Assembly (NCBI GenBank): GCA_025201705.1
Contig: MU617114.1
Span: 1 to 22,872 of the forward strand
From: Dissophora ornata
Taxonomy: Eukaryota > Mortierellomycota > Mortierellomycetes > Mortierellales > Mortierellaceae
DNA: 22,872 bases
Reading direction: 5' to 3'
The position numbers and the translations under genes were made by a program. The notes under the pieces were generated by a model. That model was not told the DNA's origin and searched no databases. It saw only the letters and a program-made list of their open reading frames with translations. This document shows, piece after piece, positions 7,688 to 17,617 of this stretch (positions are counted from its first letter, which is position 1; each line of letters begins with the position of its first letter).

Positions 7688-8723
7688 GAAGATAGGAAGT
7701 CTGTGTCGCACAAAAATCTGAATGTGGAAGAAAGTAAGAAAATGGAATGTTCGATTTAGGTCTTGACGATGAACGCGTCCTTGGGACACCCCTGTCAGAG
7801 CTGAGCGCCGCCAACAGGTGTATTTTGCCTAAACCTTGGCTTTACCTTCAACGGCCAATGTTGTTTTCGATGAAAGTCATTGCTCTCTATTCTTATACTC
7901 ATTCGACCATGGGTGTGAAGTGGAGTGGCAAAGAGCTTAATAGGATGCGTTTCTCTTGACTTTCATCGTACTCTAGCGAAAAAGGTGACACCCAAGTCCT
8001 AGTCATGTCCAAAGCCGTCAGGTGTTGGGTTAGGATATGATGCACTGCGCGCATTTTGCTCTCCCCATCTCTCTCCACTGGAAGACGAATGCCTTCCGAT
8101 AGTTTTCCACTGTCCGAGACTGGCTGGGACGCGAATGGTCATGCGACGGTCTTTATCCACTTTGACCTGTTCAAATCCATTGCTTGTGATGATATCCTAT
8201 GCAGCCATGGTATCTCCAAGAAGACAGATAGACTAACACGGTGCACGGTAAACACAGGTGATGCATGGCACTTTTACAAGAAGACAGACAAAACGGGGGA
8301 AAGCATGCATCGACCAGTCAATATTAATATCTTGCAACCTTATTTGGCCTCTTTTGGGCTTTGCAGATGCATTAAGATCCTATTGAACACATGCATGATT
8401 AAGCACACTGAAAAATGCTTCACCCTTGCTTGCCCCACCAAAAAAAAAAAATCCAAAGGGAGGCCGTTGCCTCGAAACCAATTGTTTGGGGGCCTATGTT
8501 TGTCTCGACCACTCAAAGGCCGAGGGGTATGTGTGTGTGTGTGTGTGTGCGATGGGGGAGTGTGGCGAAGGATGCATTCGGATTGACCTGATGCATGCAT
8601 CTGATTAAGCTGATCCGCCATTGAGTTGGGGTGGCACGGGAGCAGAGGGCAACAGGCAACATGGGGTTAAAATCGTCGGGTCGACCCATAGCCTTGGGAA
8701 CATATCATATGTCATATGAAAAG
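7688..8723. other. Intergenic, about 1 kb without a supportable gene
   Basis: Plus-strand frames at 7747-7959 and 8056-8586 show no family resemblance, and the second ends in a poly-K/GT-repeat artefact. There is an A12 run near 8440 and a (GT)10-like run at about 8528-8550. A short repeated phrase CAAGAAGACAGA occurs at 8218 and 8277. Nothing else is identified. Confidence 0.5.
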
Positions 8724-8743
8724 ACCGTAATCATGATTACGGT
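8724..8743. promoter_or_regulatory. Perfect 20-bp palindrome upstream of the lipase gene
   Basis: ACCGTAATCATGATTACGGT is exactly self-complementary, with no spacer. It lies 281 bp upstream of the lipase ATG, beside a CATATGTCATATG stretch. A symmetric site of this size could bind a dimeric regulator, but no known fungal factor is assigned. Confidence 0.4.
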
Positions 8744-8944
8744 ATTGAAACACATTTTTTTTTCTTTATAACAATAATGCGAACAGGGTGATGACCCGTC
8801 GTTAATCGAATTGCATTCCTCCTCATTCCTTCATTTCTTTTTCCATCAACAACCGCCCACTGCCATTGCGCCAACAGCAGCAATATCAACGCAGCGGCCA
8901 TCCTTCCAGTACACACACAACCTGCACAGCCTACACAGGCATAT

Positions 8945-8970
8945 AGACACACACTCTCTGTCTCTCTCTT

Positions 8971-9002
<32 letters not shown>

Positions 9003-9012
9003 TCTCTCTCTT
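8945..9012 (+). repeat. (CT)n/(CA)n microsatellite in the lipase 5' region
   Basis: Alternating ACAC, CTCT and CACA runs extend to within 15 nt of the ATG. They end in CTCTTCCCCCGCAG directly before CCATGG, which resembles a 3' splice site, so a 5' UTR intron is possible. Confidence 0.7.
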
Positions 9013-9023
9013 CCCCCGCAGCC

Positions 9024-12000
9024 ATGGCATCGTCCACGATTCCTGGCTCCAACGGCAGGTCTAGAAAGTTCAGTCACAGTCGGAAAAGCGCCCATACGCA
9101 ACCCGCCAACGCTGCTGATCAGTCGCAGGATCAACACGACCAGACATCGCAGTCAGAGGCCAGTAATTGCTCCTCCAGGGCTACGAGCCCAACTCATGAG
9201 CCCCACGACCGCATATCCGAATTCGACCAATCCTATGGGAATGAGGAGCACCTGGAAGCGTTCCGTCGGGCGATCGAGGAGAACGCCCAGAGCGAATCTT
9301 CAGCAGAGCTCATCTCGGCCGTCACAGACTTTATCCCCGTCCAACAGGGTCCTACAAAGCGCACACGACACCGCAAATCTCCTCGACGCTATAATGGTTA
9401 CAGCTACACTCTCCTAAGAATACCCCTTATGGTATGTCAGTTGCTCGATTGCATCATGATTCCTGTTGACCCTTGATCCTTTGACCCTCTTTTTTTTTCT
9501 TTGTCTATATTGACTGATATTGACTGATATTAACTGATATTAACTGATATTTATTTCGCCCCCGATATGCTCATGCATGCAGGTCCTGATCTTCAGTGTC
9601 ATCGCAGTCGAGATGTGGATCTACGTCTGTGTCCGACAGATCGTCAACCTTTGGGAATACTTTGTAACATGGCAAGTCAAATCTTTCGGCTCTCTGAACG
9701 ACCCTTGTATTCAAACTTTGTGCGAAAAAGAGAGATTAACAAAATGCCACCCATTATTATCATTAATTATTTTTATTTTTATTATTATTATTGTGTGTGT
9801 TCTTTTTTTTTAGGCGTGGACGTCGAAACCAGCTTCGAAAGGATCTTAGGAACGCATCGAACTATGGCGAATGGAAGGCAGCAGCTCAGAAGCTGGACAC
9901 CTACATGAAAAAGGACGAGTGGAAGAATGATCCAGACTTTGGTTACTACGACTATCACTTGCTCTCAAAGGTCAACAGGAATCTTCACATGGCACGCAAG
10001 GCAGATAGGATCGATGAGCTCAAGGACAATCTCCAGGGTGTTGTCAAACCTAACTTTGGCGGTGTGGAAAATGCGCGACTCTACTCGTTGACGTATCATG
10101 GCACTAAGAAACCTATTGAGGAATATGTTTATGAAGGTATGGTGGGAATCATCAAGTGCAAAAAACAACAACAACAACAATAATAATAACCACTGTCTGT
10201 GCGTCGCGATGGATCGTATTCAGGTATTTTTTGTCATTCGCCAAGTGTACTGACGGCCTCTCCCCCACTGAATTATCAAATGACATAGTAACGGCATCGC
10301 TGCAAGCTGTAGCAGAATCGAAAAGGTTGAGTGACGAGGAAAAACGCAGCTTCTTGAAGAGTATCTACAAGAATTACGGCAGGACCGCACTCTGCTTGTC
10401 AGGAGGAGCAGGATTCGGCTATTATCATCTGGGTGTAGTGCGGGCACTTCTTCAGGCAGGAGTCCTCCCCACGGTCATTACTGGCACGAGTGCAGGAGCA
10501 TTGATGGGTAAAGTGAACGTTTCACGCTTTTGCACGGACTTTGTTGAGGCGGCTGTGTCTTAATTCAAATGACTAATACGCGCGCATGTGCTCTCTTTAT
10601 TTTTATTTTTTTTTTTCAAAAAAAAATAATCTATATACAGCTGCGTTGGTTGGCTGTCGAACTGATGAGGAGTTGAATGATGTTCTAGTTCCAGAACTTG
10701 CTCATAAATTCACTGCATGTGCCGACAACATTTTTGTAAGTAGTCTTCAAAAGTGACAGGACTTGTTTTCTTTATGAAAATGGCCGTTATGACTGACGCA
10801 GACCTGTATCTGTGATCATATAGACCTGGTTTCCACGACTGATCCGAAAGGGAGCACGATTTGATGCCGAGGATTGGGCCCGGAAGATGCAATGGGTCAC
10901 CAAAGGAGGACTCACTTTCATGGAGGCCTATGAACGTACAGGACGTATCCTGAACATCTCTGTCATCCCGTACGATCCCCACTCGCCACCAAAGTTGCTG
11001 AATTATCTCACGACCCCTGACTGCGTGGTTTGGTCAGCTGGTAAGCTTCATTCGGTCTCTTTTTTCATTGGGGGGATGATGCCAGCACAAGATGACAAGG
11101 GCTAATCCTTGATGTTATGAAATGCGGAAATAGTGATTGCCAGTGCCGCTATCCCCGGAATCCTGAACCCTGTGGTGCTGATGCGCAAACGCGCTGATGG
11201 ATCGTTGGTACCTTTCAGCTACGGAGGACGAGGTTTCAAGGATGGATCCCTTCGCGCCGACATTCCACTCCAGGTATGAAAGTGATGCATTTGAACGTCC
11301 ATGTTTTCGCCATCGGTCCTAAAATCTAACATTGGTCTGCTGTAACGATTACTTTCTTAGGCTCTCCATACCCACTTCAATGTCAATTACACCATTGTCT
11401 CTCAGGTCAACCCTCATGTCCATCTGTTCTTCTATGCTGCCAGAGGCAGCGTTGGTCGACCTGTGAGCCACTTGTACGGCGAAGGCTGGAGAGGAGGGTT
11501 CCTGGCGGCGTCGATCGAGCAATTCTTGAAACTCGATTTGTCAAAGTGGCTCAAGGTTCTCCGCGATTTGGAGCTCTTGCCCAGGTTCATGAACCAGGAC
11601 TGGTCATGGGTTTGGTTGCAAAAGTTTGATGGCCATGTTACTATCCTTGTAAGTGATACAAATTGGAAACAAGGCTGGACGACCGGGTTTTATTTGTAGA
11701 CCTCGCAAGTTCTCATTCTAACAATTTTTTTTTTTGGCATTTTCCTCAATTTCAGCCAAAGTCGGGTTTCTCAGACTGGCTCCAGCTTTTGACTGATCCC
11801 AATGAGAAACGCCTTCAGCATTGTCTGACTGTAGGCGAGCGACAGACATTCCCCAAGCTCCATATGATTGCCAACCGCATGAGGATCGAGCAGATGATTG
11901 CCCAGTGCCGCAGCGAGATCAAGGAAAAGCTGGACCGCAAGAAGCAGGGTCGAGGCAATTCAAGATCAAGAGGCGCGTCAGGATTGCTTTCAGAGGACAG

Positions 12001-12292
12001 TGAGAACACTGTCAGAGCAAGGATGCAACAGGCATTTGGAGATGCATACAATTCCAAGGATGCCACAGGAGGAGAATACCCTCCGTTCGGGTCTAGGAGG
12101 CGAGGAAAACGCGTGACATCGTGGCCTGGATTGCGGTATACGCTCGGTCACGAGTCCGTAGGTGACTATAGACATAGCAGGGTCAACAACGATGACGATG
12201 ACGATGACGATGACGGCGAGGATGACGACGACGAGGAGGATGAGGGCATGGGCATGGATGAGCGTGAGGACGCCAGTATGTTCTCAAGCTAA
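9024..12292 (+). CDS. Patatin-like triacylglycerol lipase (SDP1/Tgl4-type)
   Basis: Nine exons are predicted: 9024-9431, 9583-9671, 9814-10136, 10289-10507, 10641-10735, 10824-11040, 11134-11273, 11361-11648 and 11756-12292, giving 771 residues. The product should hydrolyse stored triacylglycerol at lipid droplets or the ER. In order it has a Ser/Gln-rich N-terminus, a hydrophobic segment (about 126-155), a DUF3336-type region (WRGRRNQL, YGEWKAAAQKLD) and a patatin core. The core has a glycine-rich oxyanion loop (SGGAGFGYYHLG, 311-322), the nucleophile in GTSAG (Ser341) and the catalytic Asp487 in KDGS. A long acidic Asp/Glu tail ends the protein. The start is the CCATGG at 9022; upstream in-frame codons come from microsatellite. 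Intron 2 uses a GC donor. The yeast Tgl3/4/5 and plant SDP1 family share this layout; which one is orthologous is not decidable here. Confidence 0.93.
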
Positions 12293-12324
12293 AAAGAAAT
12301 GGTCACCCATTCTACAGAACCTAG

Positions 12325-12330
12325 AATAAA
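12325..12330 (+). terminator. Polyadenylation signal candidate of the lipase gene
   Basis: AATAAA lies 33 nt after the lipase stop codon at 12290-12292, a plausible distance for a fungal polyadenylation signal. Confidence 0.5.
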
Positions 12331-12893
12331 TTGACATAGAAATGCCATCTTTGACCACAAAAAAAGTACCTGTTTCCCAACGGCGCCGTTCATTCGTGGA
12401 TCATGTCAGCTCAGCAGGTGTGTGTGCGCAGACTAGCCATCACATTGCACCAATGCGCTTGGTACCGCTGACATAGTCTACAGTACATCTACAGATTCCT
12501 TTATACCTTGTGGACGGGCTCTTCTTTCCCGACGGATGGGCGGAAAGCAGACATATTATTTGTCCAGAAAACCTTGATGTGATCCAGAGAAGCATGGCTA
12601 AACGACAGGCGGATATACCCGCCAAAAAATGACAAATTTATTTTCCAGGAAAAAAAAAAAAAAAAAAAAAAAAAGAGGCTTTGCCCGCCTTTCGTCTGTC
12701 TTTGAAAAAGAAAAAAAGAAAAAATAAAGACTCGCGGGCGCAAGCAGAGGAGCCAGGGATCCATGTGCCAAATTGAACCGGAACCTTTTTTTTTTCTCGT
12801 TTGCTTTTTTTGTTTTTTTGTTTTTCTTCTTTACCTCTCATCTTTCTTATACCCTTATTTACCCCGGATCAAAAAGTCAGACCATCCCATCCC
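12331..12893. other. Intergenic; homopolymer runs; 5' region of the PQ-loop gene
   Basis: Contains an A24 run (about 12651-12674) and T-rich runs at 12786-12830 that act as the pyrimidine-rich leader of the next gene. On the minus strand, a frame near 12635-12505 reads GGYIRLSFSHASLDHIKVFW, which faintly recalls the C-terminus of class I aminotransferases. It is isolated and not annotated as a gene. Confidence 0.4.
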
Positions 12894-13957
12894 ATGGCAT
12901 CAACCAGGTCCATCCTCGAGAATGTCTTTGGCATGCTAGGAATCATCTTCTGGAGCTTCCAGCTGCTTCCTCAAGTCATTGACAATTACAGGGCAAAGTC
13001 AACCGAGGGTCTCTCCTATTCCATGTTCTTCATCTGGACCCTTGGCGCCTTGGGCTTTGGATCGTACGGCGTGGTCGAGAACTTGTCTATTCCCATCATT
13101 GTGCAACCACAAATCTTTGGGTCGCTATCGGCGCTGTGCTACTTGCAGTGCCTGTACTACGGCAAAAGAACGCAATGGTCCTTGAGAAGAACTGTTGTCG
13201 GCGGCATTGTGATCTTTGTGGCCATGGCAGGAATTCAAGTTGCGGCTGTGTACGCCACCAAGGTAAAAAAAAAACAACAACAATTGCTGTGCAATTGCAG
13301 CTAACCAAAGGATCATTTGTTTTTACAGCGCATTTGTTAACATCTCTTGTGTCGACATAGGCCGGCGAGGATCACCATGTGAAAGGAACGACCGCGGCAG
13401 CTGGAGTTATCCCCATCATCCTGATTGCGATTGGGTTCATGCCACAGTATTTTGACATCTACAAAGACAGGTCCGTGGTCGGCGTCAGCATGGCCTTCAT
13501 CGCAGCCGATGCCATGGGTGCGGTTTTCTCGATCATCAGCCTCTGCTTCAGAGAAACCATTGATCTGTTGGCGACATTAAACTACGTAGTAGTGCTTATC
13601 TGTGACACGATCATCGCCGGCTTCTACATCTACTACAACAGGCTGAACCCTTCCCTCGCGCGGGTTCGCGACATCAAAGAGGAAAAGGAGACGGGTACAG
13701 GAGAGATCGGTGGCGAGCTAGAGTCCGCCATCGTCACCATTGTGGAGCAGGAACAGGCGGAGCATAAGCAGGAAAGTTGTCACACGCACGTGAATGTCCA
13801 TAAACACCACCTATTTTCTGTGGATATGAGTGGCACCGGTACCATTCCCAACCACATCCATGCCGAGGCTGTTCCTGATTTACCGCGCCTATCACTTTCG
13901 AGCGACAACAACAGTGGCAGTAGCAGCAACAGCAGCGACACGGTTGCGGATCCATAG
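12894..13957 (+). CDS. PQ-loop repeat membrane protein
   Basis: Exons are 12894-13262 and 13361-13957 with a phase-0 intron of 98 nt (GTAAAA donor, TTAAC branch, CATAG acceptor), giving 321 residues. The protein has about seven hydrophobic segments and two PQ-loop motifs: LLPQVIDNYRAKSTEGLSY (Pro26-Gln27) and FMPQYFDIYKDRSVVGVS (Pro151-Gln152). PQ-loop proteins related to cystinosin and Ypq transporters export amino acids or other solutes from vacuoles or lysosomes, so a vacuolar or endomembrane transporter is the likely role; the substrate cannot be read from sequence. The last 110 or so residues are hydrophilic, with His clusters and a Ser/Asn-rich end, and should face the cytosol. The ATG at 12894 is chosen because upstream in-frame residues derive from a T-rich leader. 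Confidence 0.92.
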
Positions 13958-14171
13958 ACTCTTTCACCGGGCACACATTGATCCTTACCTGGTAGCCATT
14001 ATTCCTCATACACACATATTCCCAAAAAGCATAAGCATATTAGTAATACACATACATATTGAACGCCAGGAGCAATGATTATTCACTTATCAGATTTTCA
14101 CCAAGGTTCTGAGGATGAGATGCAGGTATATACATTAATTCTAAATCTAAATATCTATTTTGGCTTCTCCC

Positions 14172-15187
14172 TTAAGCACCAAGAGCCTCGTTAATAAGCA
14201 AGACCTGGATGCGGCTGGGGTTGAAGGGGTTGGCCTGACGGATAACCTGGTAGTTGGAGAGCTGGCTGTCGGGGGCCTTGAAGACCTCTCTAGAATAAGC
14301 GCCAGCAATTGGGACGCACCACTCTGTAGTTCTCTTGTAGGCCTCGGCTTCATCCTTGACAATCTTGTTGGAACCGACAACCACGACCACGTTCTTGGCA
14401 CCGAAGGAAACGCCACCGACCTTGGAGCCCGAGAGATCGCCATGGGCCATCTCACCGTTCTCAGTGACGGCGCACATGGAGGTCAAGAAGTAGTCGACGG
14501 TGGTACCGAGGACACGACGAATCTCTGCCTGCTTGGCGGGGTCCTTCTCGGCCAAGATCTTTGTACGGAAGTTGTCATAGGGGGTCTCGCCCATCAGGTA
14601 GTTGATGAAGCCGATCTGCAAAGGAGGAATAATAAAAACCCCGTGGAATATTTTAGTACATGTACCTTTTTCACGGCAAAACTTTTTTCAGTCTTCCTTT
14701 GAACCGTCAAGTTGTTTCTTCTCTGTTCTTACCTCTTCGAGGGTGGTGCTGTGAGCAAGGTTAACAGACGCGCCCTATTAATTTTGAGAGTGGAAGGGAG
14801 AAATAGCCAAGGATTAGTGCGGTGCATATTGTGAGACATCATAGATTTTGATCGACGGGTTTAGCAAGCAATCTCCCAGGCACAGGCTGGATGGAGTCAA
14901 TTGTTTCGGGTGGTTCAGTGGCTACTGACTGACTGACTGACTGACTGACTGACTGACTGACTTACAGCAGGGATGAGGGTCTTGAGTGCCTCGAAGGCTT
15001 CGTCCTTGTTCTGAGCGACGGTGACCTTGAAGCCCTTGGCCTCGAGACCGGTCTTGGCAGCGTTGAAGCGTTCAGCGCTGACAGCCTTGGAGTACGGTGC
15101 ATCCTTGAAGTGGGCGATCTTCTCGTCAGTGTTGACGAGGGCCACAAAAGCGGAGCTGGCAAAGGTGTTTTCTGGGCGGGTGGACAT
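14172..15187 (-). CDS. LUD-domain protein (LutC/YkgG-related, DUF162)
   Basis: Minus-strand exons are 15187-14966, 14774-14733 and 14615-14172, giving 235 residues in phase. The middle exon is only 14 codons (GASVNLAHSTTLEE) and restores the family motif GAS----STTLEEIGF. Other hallmarks are an N-terminal helix region (NTFASSAFVALVN), DYFL--MCAVTENGEMAHGD, FGAKNVVVVVGSNKIV and the C-terminal RIQVLLINEALG. Bacterial LUD proteins include LutC of lactate oxidation and many single-domain proteins of unknown role. No LutA or LutB partner is present here, so lactate use is not implied. The gene is convergent with the PQ-loop gene (214 nt apart) and divergent from the GH16 gene. Intron 1 begins in a tetranucleotide repeat. 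The family assignment is firm, the function is not. Confidence 0.9.
14925..14962. repeat. (CTGA)9 microsatellite at a splice donor
   Basis: Nine copies of CTGA (GTCA on the minus strand) sit in intron 1 of the LUD gene. On the minus strand the donor reads GTAAG and runs directly into TCAGTCAGTCA, so the repeat overlaps donor positions +4 onward. Confidence 0.9.
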
Positions 15188-15678
15188 GTTGTTTGTGTGT
15201 GTGATGATGTGAAAGAGGAATAGAGTTTGATTTGCGAAAGTGAAGGAAAGAGAGGGAAAGACGTTGAGTGCAAACCAAAGAAAAAAAAAAAAGACGACCA
15301 TTTATACTAGGGACGATGTTTATCCATCGACCAATTGATAAGCAGGCAGCAAAGAAGACGAGCGAATGGAATATCTGCTGCACATGCCAACATTGCTGTT
15401 TGATTTGCGCTGTGTCAAGCCAACTGGCTCCGACCCTGGTGCTGTAGTCATCAAAACTCTATTACGCAATACACGATACTTTCTTGGTGGCTTTTGGCTG
15501 TGGCTTGTAACCGATCACTCTCTGTCGGAGTGGCCGAAACATTAAAAAAAAAAATGCTATCCTGGACGCGTCATTTGCTCCCTGCACTCAGACGCACTCA
15601 GCATAGATACATCATTCAGCAAACACTACTCTTCGTTTCTCACCCTGCAAACATTCACAAACACAGCACACTGTCATA
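15188..15678. other. Shared divergent promoter region (LUD gene / GH16 gene)
   Basis: The 491 nt between the two divergent start codons contain both promoters. On the minus strand a TATAAATGG box lies at 15306-15298, 111 nt before the LUD ATG, followed by a T-rich stretch. No TATA box is obvious for the plus-strand GH16 gene, whose leader ends CACTGTCATAATG. No other gene is seen. Confidence 0.55.
15300..15306 (-). promoter_or_regulatory. TATA box of the LUD-domain gene
   Basis: TATAAAT on the minus strand, about 110 nt upstream of the LUD start codon and followed by a pyrimidine-rich leader. Confidence 0.5.
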
Positions 15679-17225
15679 ATGCATCTCCTCTCGCTGTCGC
15701 TATCGCTGTTCTTTCTCGCCGCACCACTGCAGACCCAGCTCGTCCACGGCTCTTTCTTTGGGCGTAACCATCATCATGACCTGCATCATCCCAGCTCCCT
15801 GACTGCACGCGAGAGCTCGTATTGCGGTCTTCACCATATGCCGTGCCCCATCGCTGAGCCGTGTTGCAACAGTACGTGCCAGTGTACATTGACCATCCAT
15901 CGAGCCGTAAACATGTGATCATTATCTGCATGATTTTTCTCAAAAGTCTGCGATACTCACATTTCATCTGCTGGCTATCTATCAGATGGAACGTGCCATA
16001 CAACCTCCATGGAATCGTGCCCTATTTCTCTAGGATGTGATCCACGACACTCGCATCTTGATGGATGCTTCCCATTGCCAGCCTGTCATAACATGAAAGA
16101 TCGCTTCAAAGACTCCAAGCTGTTAATCCCAAAGCACGTCTTCACGGGGGATCCCAGCCAGGCTAACTGGGTCTCCGAATTTGATCATATCGCCCCCTAT
16201 GCCAAGATTGACCGTCGCAACCACCAGCTCTTGCTTCGCACACGCAGGTAAAAAGGCTTACTGCTTTGTGTTTACCAGCAAAAAAAAAAAAAGGGTGATG
16301 AGCTCATTCTGATTTTATCCTGTGGATGCATTATGTTTCTGGAACCTGCCCTCCCTCCCCTCCCAAAAATAGGGATATGGTCAAGACACAGAGCGGTGGA
16401 GGGTTTGGCGCCACCATCTCGTCCACGCGCTGGAACAAGTACGGCACATTCTCTGCGAAACTCAAATCCGGATCCACTGGACCTGGGATCGTCACGGCAT
16501 TCCTGCTTTCTAACCCAGCCCTGGGCGAGGAAATCTCGTTCGAGCTGACAGGCAGGGACCCCCACCAGGTTATCACCAATTACTACCGCCGTGTGCCCGC
16601 CATGACAGCAGACTACTACTCCGATGGAGTAAACATTGTCTCACACTCTCACTCTCATCATCCACATTCGCGACTTGAATCGCACGAGGAGACCCACAAT
16701 CTGAAGAAGGACACGACCAAGAGCGACCTCGTCTACAAGATCGAATGGAACGAGCACATGATCCGTTGGTCTGTTGACGGCAAGGCCATCAGAACTGTGC
16801 ACGCCAAGGACGTCGAGTCCCATGGAGGACTCCCCGAGAATCCGATGCAAGTGCAGCTGACCATCTGGGATGCTGGTCATACGTCAGAGACGATGGCCTG
16901 GGCTGGAGGCAAGACTCACTACGGTGCCGACAATCTAGACGAATACATTGCTACTGTGAGTTCAGTAGAGATTTCATGCCAGAACACCAAGGAGGGCAAG
17001 AAGCCATGGCCCGGCCATGATGCTTCAAAGCGACTGAAGGCAGCAGAAGCCTTGTCACGGAAGATGAACAAGGAGGGAAAACACGGTGGTGCTTTTGCGA
17101 ACGCAAAGAGTTTCTTTGAGGCTGCTCTGCTAACGCTGATCAAGTGGACATGTGTGCTGCTGTCGATTATCTGTGGTGCCGCGTACTTTACGGAACCAAA
17201 GTCGAGATCTGGAGCACGGAAGTGA
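15679..17225 (+). CDS. Crh-like GH16 cell-wall transglycosylase/glucanase-fold protein
   Basis: Exons are 15679-15871, 15986-16247 and 16373-17225 (introns 114 and 125 nt), giving 435 residues. A signal peptide (MHLLSLSLSLFFLAAPLQTQ) is followed by a Cys-rich module (CPIAEPCCNNGTC, GCDPRHSHLDGCFPLPAC) typical of fungal Crh proteins, then a GH16 beta-sandwich with FGATISSTRWNKYGTFSAKL, GEEISFELTGRDP and NYYRR. Crh enzymes link chitin to beta-glucan in the wall. The catalytic motif, normally E-x-D-x-E, here is E205-I-S-F-E209: the two glutamates are kept but the central Asp is Ser207. A His-rich insertion (HSHSHHPH) lies near residue 245. A hydrophobic segment (about 403-425) near the C-terminus followed by basic residues suggests a membrane anchor. 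Activity is therefore uncertain. Confidence 0.9.
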
Positions 17226-17617
17226 TCCTCTGTAGCTTCTTGGGTTGATAGTGAATCCATCCACTTTTGAACAAGCATTATTGCTTTTTTTTAAAAAATT
17301 CTAAAAGGAGTTGAAACTTCCTGCCCGAAAATTGAGTTTTTCGTCCTACGAGCGATGCTCGCCTTTCTTATTTTTCTTTGTGGAAATCCATCATTGAAGT
17401 CATAAAATGCTCGCGCCAGGAACGTTGTGCGACATCTGATTTTCAAGCATCTTGCAGGCGAAACGCAGCCGCAGGTCTTGATTAGTCACGTGTACATAGG
17501 CAAACGTGACGTCCAACACAGTCACTAAAAACAGCGTAAACACAAAAGACCCGCTTCCCCATCCGCTTACTCACTCCACTTCCAAACCCACACCGCATTC
17601 AATCAACTCTTTCAACA
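17226..17617. other. Intergenic; TIM8 promoter region
   Basis: After the GH16 stop there is a T-rich 3' region. Closer to TIM8 lie a CACGTG at 17487-17492 and a TGACGTCC (CRE-like) at 17508-17515. The leader before the ATG is C/A-rich and pyrimidine-rich. No other gene is seen. Confidence 0.5.
17487..17515. promoter_or_regulatory. CACGTG and TGACGTCC elements upstream of TIM8
   Basis: A palindromic E-box CACGTG and a CRE-like TGACGTCC lie 15 nt apart, about 105-130 nt upstream of the TIM8 ATG. Such sites are bound by bHLH and bZIP factors in fungi; binding here is inferred only from the match. Confidence 0.35.

Noticed and set aside
8056..8586. Plus-strand 176-codon open frame
   Set aside because: No recognisable domain; ends in poly-Lys and GT-microsatellite sequence; no start context or partner exons.
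10224..10288. Acceptor at 10223 or 10245 for lipase exon 4
   Set aside because: The 10223 site gives the wrong phase, and 10245 requires a weak GTGGGA donor; the acceptor at 10288 joins in phase and has a CTGAC branch site and pyrimidine tract upstream.
12505..12635. Minus-strand GGYIRLSFSHAS-like aminotransferase C-terminus
   Set aside because: Only a short faint resemblance with no other part of the enzyme nearby; could be chance.
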